Shown here piece by piece: positions 1 to 6,365 of a stretch of DNA of 10,177 bases. Position numbers and translations under genes: made by a program. Positions within the stretch are counted from its first letter, which is position 1. Each line of letters opens with the position of its first letter. The stretch is from Brucellaceae bacterium (GTDB taxonomy: Bacteria > Pseudomonadota > Alphaproteobacteria > Rhizobiales > Rhizobiaceae). The notes below the pieces were generated by a model that had not been told where the DNA came from, searched no databases, and saw nothing but the letters and a program-made list of their open reading frames with translations. Location: contig JAIRVW010000450.1 of NCBI GenBank assembly GCA_031253705.1, positions 1 through 10,177 on the forward strand, written 5' to 3'.

Positions 1-1622
1 GCCCAGCCGGACACCGCCCAACGCGGATTATCCGAGACATTCTGCACGCGCTCGCTGGCAACCGTAATGAACGAGAAATCCGCAACATTGATCAGCGGCA
101 GGTCTTCTGCCACCAGACGTTGTAAATCCTGATAGATGCCTGCACGCGCTTTGTCGTCCAAAGTCACTGCGCCCTTGGCAATCAGTGCATCGACGGCCTC
201 ATTCTTATAGCCATATTGGTTGGTGAATGGCGCACCGGCCGGTAATCCGCTCTGGAACAGCACTGTTGTGGAGATTGCCGGATCAGAGCGGTAAACCGGC
301 GTTGCCACCGCGATATCAAAATCATGATCGGTATAGACCGCTTTGAGATGTGCCGGAGAGTCATTTGCAACAATCACCGCATCAATGCCGATTTTCACCA
401 AAGCCTGCCGCAAATAATCGCCGAATTGCTTGGTTTCATTGAAGAATGGAGCAGGCAGCAGCTTCAGCTTAAAGCGGAAACCGTCAGCGCCTTTTTTATA
501 ACCAGCTTCATCCAGCAGGCTTTCGGCCTTGGCAATATCAAAGACATATTGCTGCGTATCCGGCGCATAGAAGACCTTGTCAAAAGCCGGTACCGGTCCT
601 GTCGCCGGTTTTGCATAACCAAGGAAAATCGTCTTAACCACAAAGTCCTTATCAATCGCATGGGCGATAGCCTGGCGCACTTTCAGATCAGCCAGTTCTT
701 TACGGCGATGATTAAGTTCGACACTGAGCTGATAGGTCAGCGCCTCATAACCATCGGCATAGACCTTCAACCCCGGCACTTTGGAAATTCGCTCCAGATC
801 AGCCAGTGGCACGGCAGAGAAAGCAGCCAGCTGGATCTGATCGGCTTCCAGCGCATTACCCGCAGATGCACGATCCGGCAGCACCTGATAGACAATCTCA
901 TCCAGTGCAGGTGCTTGTTTGTCCCAGTAATTTTCATTGCGCTTCAACAGGTAATATTCACCCGGCTTGTGGTCGCCATAGACAAAAGGCCCCGTTCCGA
1001 CCAGTTTCTCATTGGCCGGATTTTTCGCAATATCCGTGCCTTCATAAAGATGTTTCGGCAGCACTGAAGTCACTACCGGCAGCGCATTGCGGATCAGCTG
1101 AAACGGTGTCGGCTCAGAGAAGCGGAAGATTGCAGTATGCTCATCCGGTGTCTCAACGCTTTCCAGATTTTTGAAAACCGAACGGCCGAGATTTTGCAGC
1201 TTCTTCCAGACTTCCTGCGCTGAGAATGCCACATCGGCAGAGGTAAACGGCTTGCCGTCATGCCATGTCACGCCTTCGCGCAGTTTGAACGTGGCAGACA
1301 ACCCGTCTGCCGAACCTTCCCATCCGGTGGCCAGCAATGGCTTCAAGCCATCCGGATGCTGCGCATCGACATAAGCCTGCTCGGCCAAAGTCTCAATCAC
1401 TTTGCTGGCAACAAAAAACACGCCGTTTGAGGCGACAATTGCCGGATTGAGATTGGCCGGTTCGCTATCCGCCGCCACAATCAGACGGCCGCCACGCACA
1501 GGCTCAACAGAAGCTGGTTTTTCAGCCGCTTGCGCAAAAGCAAATCGCGGCAGAACAGACAATGCTGCAAGACCGGCAGTTCCCGCCAGCAGAGCACGTC
1601 GATTAAGCGTCAATCTTGTCAT
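1..1622 (-). CDS. ABC transporter substrate-binding protein, family 5 (peptide/dipeptide type), 3' end outside window
   Basis: This is the periplasmic binding protein of a peptide/opine/nickel-type ABC importer (SBP_bac_5 family). The minus strand reads without a stop from the ATG at 1622-1620 to the window edge, giving 540 residues. The N-terminus is a Tat-like signal with an NRRALL motif at residues 7-12, a hydrophobic stretch and an AFA-Q cleavage site near residue 30. The mature start, GGRLIVAADSEPANLNP (44-60), and the block LREGVTWHDGKPFTSADV (114-131) are family hallmarks. The ORF ends in NPRWAVSGW, which in this family lies near the C-terminus, so probably only about ten residues are missing. 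A purine-rich AGAGGGACAGGG precedes the start. The gene follows the transaminase stop by 24 bp, so the two are probably cotranscribed. Permease and ATPase genes would lie beyond the left edge. The ligand cannot be read from sequence; 'dipeptide' is only the family default. Confidence 0.9.
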   Translation of the reverse strand, partial: MTRLTLNRRALLAGTAGLAALSVLPRFAFAQAAEKPASVEPVRGGRLIVAADSEPANLNPAIVASNGVFFVASKVIETLAEQAYVDAQHPDGLKPLLATGWEGSADGLSATFKLREGVTWHDGKPFTSADVAFSAQEVWKKLQNLGRSVFKNLESVETPDEHTAIFRFSEPTPFQLIRNALPVVTSVLPKHLYEGTDIAKNPANEKLVGTGPFVYGDHKPGEYYLLKRNENYWDKQAPALDEIVYQVLPDRASAGNALEADQIQLAAFSAVPLADLERISKVPGLKVYADGYEALTYQLSVELNHRRKELADLKVRQAIAHAIDKDFVVKTIFLGYAKPATGPVPAFDKVFYAPDTQQYVFDIAKAESLLDEAGYKKGADGFRFKLKLLPAPFFNETKQFGDYLRQALVKIGIDAVIVANDSPAHLKAVYTDHDFDIAVATPVYRSDPAISTTVLFQSGLPAGAPFTNQYGYKNEAVDALIAKGAVTLDDKARAGIYQDLQRLVAEDLPLINVADFSFITVASERVQNVSDNPRWAVSGW

Positions 1623-1646
1623 AATACCCTGTCCCTCTGTAGCGGA

Positions 1647-2765
1647 TTAATCCGCAATAACCCCAAGCTTCTTTAGTGCACCGGCCAAAGCTTCAACAGC
1701 CTTTGCCGCAAACTCCGGTTGCGCTGACGCCCCCATATGGCCGATGCGCAGAACCTTGCCAGCCGTATCTTTACGGCCAAGCGACAACAGCACATCATAA
1801 TCACGCAGCATCAGATCACGCAAAGCCACATCGCTGATACCATCCGGTACTTTAAACACTGTCGCTGTCGGTGCGGCATAGGCTTCCTGACGCGGCCATA
1901 AGTCCAGCCCCAATGCTTTGATACCTTCACGGGCAATTTGAGCTGTCTTGGCATGGCGCGCCCAGACGTTTGAAGCACCTTCCGCCAGATAAAGATCGAG
2001 CGCTGTGTTAAGAGCATAAATTTCCGCAACTGACGGCGTTACCGGAAAAGCATTGCCCGCCCGCCATGCCTCTTTCCAGTCCAGAAGGCTCAGGAATGAT
2101 GCCCGCGGCGCATCAGGGTTTGATGTTATTTTCTGCCATGCACGCTCACTCACCGCGGCCAGTGTCAGCCCCGGGGTACTGCCCAGACATTTAGACGGCG
2201 ATGTAATGAAAATATCCGCTTGTACGGTTTCCGGATGCACATCCATACCACCGAAAGACGACACCGCATCAACGATCAGATAAGCACCGTGACGCGCGGC
2301 AAGGGCACCGATCTCCGCCAGAGGATTGAGTGTGCCCGATGGCGTATCGTGATGGCAAACGGCGATAATGCTGATGTCAGGGCGCTGTTTAAGTGCAGCC
2401 TCTACAGCCTGCGGATCGATCACATCATCATATTCTACTGCCAGTTCAATGACTTCACGGCCATAGCGCGCTGCCCACAGCCCGAAACCCTTGCCATAAA
2501 CACCGGAGACCAGATTAAGCACCACATCCTGACGAGCGATCAGACCCGCAGCTGCCGCCTCAATGCCGAGAATAGCCTCGCCCTGCATAATCACCGGCTT
2601 ATTGGTCGTGCGCATGACCTGTGCAAGCTTTTCAACCACGCTTTGATAAAAGCCCTGAAACGCATCCGTATAATCATATAAAACCGGCCGCCCCAAAGCA
2701 CGGAGAACCTCCGGATAGGCAGGCACCGGACCGGTGGTAAGCATATAGGCAGGCACTTGGAGCAT
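1647..2765 (-). CDS. ppaT: Pyridoxamine--pyruvate transaminase (class V aminotransferase)
   Basis: A PLP-dependent fold-type-I aminotransferase of 372 residues, predicted to convert pyridoxamine and pyruvate to pyridoxal and L-alanine (EC 2.6.1.30), the entry step of a vitamin B6 degradation route. It matches the Mesorhizobium loti enzyme, as I remember it, over nearly its whole length: TTGPVPAYPEVLRALGR, VLYDY, NKPVIMQGE, VVLNLVSGVYGKGFG, CHHDTPSGT, DAVSSFGGM. The PLP lysine is K192 in SPSKCLG. E63, R331 and R340 fall five residues before M. loti E68, R336 and R345, the reported active-site and substrate-carboxylate residues (alignment from memory). The protein is cytosolic, with no signal peptide. 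The ATG at 2765 is the only in-frame ATG before an upstream TGA, and its Shine-Dalgarno is weak (AGG about 12 nt upstream). It is first in a unit with the downstream binding protein. Other class V enzymes (alanine-glyoxylate, serine-pyruvate) are less likely because of E63 and the Arg pair. Confidence 0.85.
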   Translation of the reverse strand: MLQVPAYMLTTGPVPAYPEVLRALGRPVLYDYTDAFQGFYQSVVEKLAQVMRTTNKPVIMQGEAILGIEAAAAGLIARQDVVLNLVSGVYGKGFGLWAARYGREVIELAVEYDDVIDPQAVEAALKQRPDISIIAVCHHDTPSGTLNPLAEIGALAARHGAYLIVDAVSSFGGMDVHPETVQADIFITSPSKCLGSTPGLTLAAVSERAWQKITSNPDAPRASFLSLLDWKEAWRAGNAFPVTPSVAEIYALNTALDLYLAEGASNVWARHAKTAQIAREGIKALGLDLWPRQEAYAAPTATVFKVPDGISDVALRDLMLRDYDVLLSLGRKDTAGKVLRIGHMGASAQPEFAAKAVEALAGALKKLGVIAD

Positions 2766-3136
2766 GTTGGCATTGACCTGTTGAAAAACAGCATCATAGG
2801 AGCGGTTTTGCGCTTCTCCAAGAGGGATAATTTTCCACGATCAGGAATTATTGAAATCTGATTTCTTTTTGCAAACAGATAATAAAATACTCTTCTGAAG
2901 TCTTTTTATCCGCAAAGATATTCATACCAATCACACATTGCATATTCTGCCTGTGGCAAACAAAGAAAAGGACAGAGTTTCCGGTTTTCTTCGCCTGTCA
3001 GATGACGTACAAGGTGCAAGATCAGTTTCTTATCACCGGCACAGGGAACAGAGCCTGATCAGACAATGATCGCGCAATGCAAACTGTAATCGCTGATGAA
3101 ACTGACCCGTGTCATATCATCAAAGGTATCTTAAGA
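2766..3136. other. Divergent intergenic region between the transaminase and the NUP-family gene
   Basis: About 370 bases separate two divergently read genes. The left part (2840-2960) is AT-rich and holds the candidate transaminase promoter described separately. Nearer the NUP gene there is a short dyad GTCAGATGAC (2998-3007). From 3096 a 12-codon frame begins MKLTRV and stops at 3134, two bases before the TTG chosen as the NUP start. I saw no RNA gene and no convincing protein gene here; the overlapping minus-strand reading frame at 2591-2821 is an out-of-frame shadow of the transaminase. Confidence 0.5.
2847..2874 (-). promoter_or_regulatory. Candidate promoter of the transaminase/binding-protein unit, with a dyad in the spacer
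   Basis: On the minus strand a TTGCAA (2874-2869) and an AATAAT (2852-2847) are separated by 16 nt and resemble sigma-70 -35 and -10 boxes. Transcription would start near 2840 and leave a leader of about 75 nt. The spacer holds a perfect 6+6 inverted repeat around one base, GAAATCTGATTTC (2853-2865), a place where a repressor could block polymerase. Box matches are moderate (4/6 and 5/6), so this is a prediction only. Confidence 0.3.
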
Positions 3137-4180
3137 TTGCGCTCGCTTCTTCTCTCTGCTTCCGCCCTCACCGCTGTTACATTTGCTGCCGCCCTGACCA
3201 CACCAGCGCTGGCGCAGGACACTGCTAAAATCGCACCGAAAGTCATGGTCATCACCATGTTCGGTCAGGAAGCCAAGCCTTGGGCTGAAGGCGAGAAATT
3301 CACACAGCAGATCAAGCTGGCCGGTCTTAATCCCGAATATCCGAATGTTGACTGCACCGATGAAGGCCTGTGCCATATGACAACGGCCATGGGCTTTGCC
3401 AATGCGGCAAGCTCGGTTTCGGCGATGGCGCTCAGCGAGAAATTCGACCTCTCCAAAACCTATTTTCTGATTGCCGGTATTGCCGGTGTTGATCCGAAAC
3501 GCGGCACGCTCGGCTCCGCTCATTGGGCAAAATTTGCCGTTGATGCTGACCTGAACCACCGTATCGACCAGAGCGAAGTACCAGATACATGGGAAACCGG
3601 CTCTTTCGCACTAGGTGCAGACAATCCGACAGAAACAGCCAAATGGTCTGCCGGTACCGAAGTTTACGCCCTGAACGCCAAGCTGGCTGACTATGCTTTC
3701 AGCGTGACCAAGGATGTGGAACTGCTGGACGGTGACGGTGCCAAAGCCTATCGCAAACATTACAAGGGCGATATCGCAACCGGTGCACCGATTGTCAGCA
3801 TGTGCGATACGCTGTCCAGCGACACCTACTGGCACGGCGCGAAAATTGCCGGTTTCATGGAAAAATGGGTTGAACTGCTCACCGACGGCAAAGGCACCTA
3901 TTGCACCTCGCAGATGGAAGACAATGCAACACTGACCGCGCTGAAACGCGCATCAGAAGCAGGCAAGCTCGACTTCAACCGCATCGCTTTGCTGCGTACC
4001 GCTTCCAACTTCGACCGTCAGGGTGAAGATCAGGCCGCTCTGGAATCGCTGAAATCAGAATCCGGCGGCTTTAAGCTGGCAACCACCAATGCCTATCGCG
4101 TCGGCAAAGCCTATGCACAGACCATTCTGACCAGCTGGGACAAATGGCAGGAAGCCCCGCAGACTGAAACTGCGAAATAA
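3137..4180 (+). CDS. Exported purine nucleoside permease (NUP) family protein
   Basis: Belongs to the NUP family named after the Candida albicans purine nucleoside permease. I chose the TTG at 3137 because AAAGG lies 10 nt upstream and because it starts a standard signal peptide (RSLLLSASALTAVTFAAAL, cleavage after ALA near residue 26). An in-frame ATG at 3077 would add 20 residues, including an acidic DETD, and has no clear Shine-Dalgarno. From the TTG the protein has 347 residues. Apart from the signal peptide I see no long hydrophobic segment, so it should be a soluble periplasmic protein rather than a channel. Family motifs include KVMVITMFGQEAKPW, GIAGVDPKRGTLGSAHWAKF and SDTYWHGAKIAGFMEKW. 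GIAGVDP (114-120), QMED (259-262) and LRTASNFD (286-293) resemble the glycine turn, ME motif and RxxSD-like strand of nucleoside phosphorylases. The role is probably purine nucleoside uptake or cleavage. The gene stands alone and ends at a strong terminator. Confidence 0.85.
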   Translation: MRSLLLSASALTAVTFAAALTTPALAQDTAKIAPKVMVITMFGQEAKPWAEGEKFTQQIKLAGLNPEYPNVDCTDEGLCHMTTAMGFANAASSVSAMALSEKFDLSKTYFLIAGIAGVDPKRGTLGSAHWAKFAVDADLNHRIDQSEVPDTWETGSFALGADNPTETAKWSAGTEVYALNAKLADYAFSVTKDVELLDGDGAKAYRKHYKGDIATGAPIVSMCDTLSSDTYWHGAKIAGFMEKWVELLTDGKGTYCTSQMEDNATLTALKRASEAGKLDFNRIALLRTASNFDRQGEDQAALESLKSESGGFKLATTNAYRVGKAYAQTILTSWDKWQEAPQTETAK

Positions 4181-4200
4181 GTCCCTCTCCATGTAAAAAG

Positions 4201-4234
4201 AAAAGCCCGCGCAGTAAGTACTGCGCGGGCTTTT
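4201..4234. terminator. Bidirectional rho-independent terminator between convergent genes
   Basis: A perfect 16-bp inverted repeat, AAAAGCCCGCGCAGTA, a two-base centre, then its complement ending in GGGCTTTT and two more T (4201-4236). A GC-rich core flanked by A-runs on one side and T-runs on the other allows it to act on both strands. It lies 20 bp after the NUP stop (4180) and 16 bp beyond the omega-transaminase stop (4251, minus strand), so it serves both convergent genes. Confidence 0.92.
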
Positions 4235-4250
4235 TTCATATCTGCTCAGA

Positions 4251-5582
4251 TCAGGATGCGCGGTTGATCGCATCACCAAGGATCGAGACGATTTTGCCGA
4301 TTTCTTCTTTGCTGATGATCAGCGGCGGAGACAGGGCAATCACATCGCCGGTCACGCGGATCAGCAGGCCTTTTTTGAAGCAATCCACAAACACATCATA
4401 GGCACGCGCGCCCACAGCACCGTCACGGGAGGACAATTCAATACCGGCCACCAGTCCGAGAGTACGGATATCGATGACATTCTTCGCGGATTTCAGCGAA
4501 TGGATCGCCTCCTGCCAGTCACCGGCCAGTTCTGCCGCACGGGTCAGCAGCCCCTCTTCCGCATAAATATCCAGCGTTGCAAGACCTGCCGCACAGGCTG
4601 CCGGATGGCCGGAATAGGTATAGCCGTGGAACAGTTCAATCGCACCTTCCGGCCCGTGCATCAGACCGTCATAAATATGGCGGCTGGCGAAAACCGCGCC
4701 CATCGGAATGGCACCGTTGGTCAGACCTTTTGCAGTGGTGATCAGATCCGGTGTGACACCAAAATAATCTGATGCAAACGGCGAACCCAGACGACCGAAA
4801 CCGGTGATCACTTCATCGAAAATCAGCAGAATGCCGTGTTTCTTGGCAATGGCGGCAAGGCGTTCCAGATAGCCTTTCGGCGGCACCAGCACACCGGTGG
4901 AACCGGCCAGCGGCTCAACAATCACCGCGGCAATGGTTTCCGCACCATGCAGGGCAACCATACGCTCCAGATCGTCCGCCAGTTCGGCGCCATGTTCCGG
5001 CTGACCTTTGCTGAAAGCGTTTTTCTCAAGATCATGCGTATGGCGCAGATGGTCAGCGCCCGGCAGCAACGGGAAGACGCGGCGGTTATTAACCAGACCG
5101 CCGACAGAAATACCGCCGAAACCCACGCCATGATAGCCGCGCTCACGGCCGATCACACGGGTACGGGTGCCCTGACCTATGGCGCGCTGATAAGCAATCG
5201 CGATTTTCAGTGCGGTATCAACGGATTCAGAACCGGAACCGGTGAAGAACACGCGATCAAGAATCTTACCATCACCGCGCGGCGCAATTTCGCCGAGACG
5301 GGTGGCAAAATCGAAAGCGATATTGTGCCCCATCTGGAATGTCGGCGCAAAATCCATCGTCGAAAGCTGTTTTTCAACGGCACTGGCAATCTGCTTACGG
5401 CCGTGACCGGCATTCACGCACCACAGTCCGGCGGTACCGTCCAGCACAGGGTTGCCGTCCACATCGGTATAATACATGCCGTCAGCAGCAGCCAGCATAC
5501 GTGGTGCCGCCTTGAACTGGCGGTTTGCCGTAAACGGCATCCAGAAACTATCGAGCTTCGGACTATTGGATAAATCGGCCAT
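4251..5582 (-). CDS. Omega-amino acid (beta-alanine)--pyruvate transaminase, class III
   Basis: A PLP-dependent class III aminotransferase of 443 residues, predicted to move the amino group of an omega-amino acid such as beta-alanine to pyruvate, giving malonate semialdehyde and L-alanine (EC 2.6.1.18). It follows the Pseudomonas enzyme closely: WMPFTANRQFK (14-24), GLWCVNAGHGRKQI (52-65), GSGSES (115-120, phosphate cup), YHG (150-152), VEPLAGSTGVLVPPKGYL (222-239), DEVITGFGR (256-264, Asp to the pyridine N), K285 in AKGLTNGAIPMGAV (PLP lysine) and HGYTYSGHPAACAAG (319-333). R409 in IRVTGD should bind the substrate carboxylate. The protein is cytosolic. The start is firm: GAGGAG lies 6 nt before the ATG. 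The gene is divergent from an XRE-cupin regulator, the usual sign of local control, with a perfect dyad 19-43 nt upstream of its start. Taurine, putrescine or 4-aminobutyrate preference cannot be excluded from sequence. Confidence 0.9.
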   Translation of the reverse strand: MADLSNSPKLDSFWMPFTANRQFKAAPRMLAAADGMYYTDVDGNPVLDGTAGLWCVNAGHGRKQIASAVEKQLSTMDFAPTFQMGHNIAFDFATRLGEIAPRGDGKILDRVFFTGSGSESVDTALKIAIAYQRAIGQGTRTRVIGRERGYHGVGFGGISVGGLVNNRRVFPLLPGADHLRHTHDLEKNAFSKGQPEHGAELADDLERMVALHGAETIAAVIVEPLAGSTGVLVPPKGYLERLAAIAKKHGILLIFDEVITGFGRLGSPFASDYFGVTPDLITTAKGLTNGAIPMGAVFASRHIYDGLMHGPEGAIELFHGYTYSGHPAACAAGLATLDIYAEEGLLTRAAELAGDWQEAIHSLKSAKNVIDIRTLGLVAGIELSSRDGAVGARAYDVFVDCFKKGLLIRVTGDVIALSPPLIISKEEIGKIVSILGDAINRAS

Positions 5583-5601
5583 ATTTTACTCCTCATCAGA
5601 G

Positions 5602-5626
5602 CAGTTTTTCTGATGCAGAAAAACTG
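5602..5626. promoter_or_regulatory. Perfect 11-bp inverted repeat upstream of the omega-transaminase
   Basis: The arms CAGTTTTTCTG (5602-5612) and CAGAAAAACTG (5616-5626) are exact reverse complements around an ATG spacer. The element lies 7 nt upstream of the transaminase Shine-Dalgarno, in its probable leader. It could be an operator, perhaps for the divergent XRE-cupin protein. As RNA it would form a hairpin with a three-base loop. It has no T-run after it in either direction, so it is not a normal terminator. Confidence 0.5.
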
Positions 5627-5731
5627 TCCTCTCCCTTCCGTGTTGCCCTGAGTTGGCCATGCTTCGGGGAGCGAAACAAGTCTATTTCTTTGCGGAATTA
5701 TCTCCTTGATCTGTCATGTAAAATTGATAGA

Positions 5732-5751
5732 TTGTTTAAAATATTTAACAA
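5732..5751. promoter_or_regulatory. AT-rich imperfect dyad upstream of the XRE-cupin gene
   Basis: TTGTTTAAAATATTTAACAA matches its own reverse complement at 8 of 10 paired positions. It lies 25 bp before the regulator start, in the most AT-rich stretch of the divergent region, where promoter elements of that gene would be expected. It is a candidate autoregulatory operator. AT-rich dyads arise easily by chance, so confidence is low. Confidence 0.3.
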
Positions 5752-5775
5752 CCAGAACAGTGGGGATACAGGCTG

Positions 5776-6330
5776 ATGTCCGGCGAGATCGATATTGGCG
5801 GCCGTTTGCGCTTTATCCGCGAAAAATCCGGTCTGTCGCAGCGTGAGCTGGCAAAGCGCACCGGTGTGACCAATGCCACCATCTCTCTGATTGAAGCCAA
5901 TCAGACCAATCCCTCTGTCGGCGCGCTCAAGCGTATCCTCGACGGCTTACCTATTGGTATGTCAGAATTTTTCGCCCTGCAGCCGGATATGCCGCAAAAA
6001 GCATTTTATCAGTCCGAGGAGTTTGTAGAGATCGGCAAGGGTAAGATTTCATTCCGGCAGCTGGGTGACAATCTGTTCGGACGGGCGCTGCAAATTCTCA
6101 AAGAACGTTATGAACCGGGTGCGGATACCGGAAAAGTACCGCTGGTTCATGAAGGCGAAGAAGGCGGCATCGTTATTGCCGGTCGTCTGGAAGTGACGGT
6201 GGACAGTGAAAGACGTATATTAGGCCCCGGTGACGGCTATTATTTTGAAAGCCGCCGCCCGCATCGTTTTCGCTGTGTGGGGCCGGTCGCCTGCGATGTG
6301 ATCAGCGCCTGCACACCGCCGACTTTTTGA
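5776..6330 (+). CDS. XRE-family transcriptional regulator with C-terminal cupin domain
   Basis: A 184-residue DNA-binding regulator of the PuuR-like HTH plus cupin architecture. Residues 8-66 form the Xre/Cro helix-turn-helix: RLRFIREKSGLSQRELAKRTGVTN, then ATISLIEANQTNPSVGALKRIL. Residues about 105-180 form a small beta-barrel cupin, with H125, E127 and E129 in VHEGEEGG and H163 in SRRPHRF at positions that often bind a metal or small ligand; PGDGYYF is the usual inter-motif turn. GGGG lies about 10 nt before the ATG. The gene is divergent from the omega-transaminase, so by analogy with PuuR-type repressors in amine catabolism it probably senses an amine, amino acid or aldehyde and controls that gene and itself. 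A ModE-like gene follows after 35 bp and is probably cotranscribed. The ligand is unknown. Confidence 0.88.
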   Translation: MSGEIDIGGRLRFIREKSGLSQRELAKRTGVTNATISLIEANQTNPSVGALKRILDGLPIGMSEFFALQPDMPQKAFYQSEEFVEIGKGKISFRQLGDNLFGRALQILKERYEPGADTGKVPLVHEGEEGGIVIAGRLEVTVDSERRILGPGDGYYFESRRPHRFRCVGPVACDVISACTPPTF

Positions 6331-6365
6331 TTTATGAATTGCAGAGAATAAAACGGAGAATTGAT

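Noticed and set aside
324..1067. Plus-strand open frame of 247 codons
   Set aside because: It lies opposite the substrate-binding protein gene, which reads through as a recognisable family-5 protein with signal peptide; the plus-strand product has no family features.
2220..2681. Plus-strand open frame of 153 codons
   Set aside because: It is antisense to the pyridoxamine-pyruvate transaminase, which has full catalytic motifs across the same bases.
4836..5573. Plus-strand open frame of 245 codons
   Set aside because: It is antisense to the omega-transaminase, whose motifs and Shine-Dalgarno are clear; its product is low-complexity and matches nothing known to me.
5602..5626. Terminator reading of the perfect dyad upstream of the omega-transaminase
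   Set aside because: The arms are AT-rich, no T-run follows on either strand, and the element lies in a divergent 5' region rather than after a gene.
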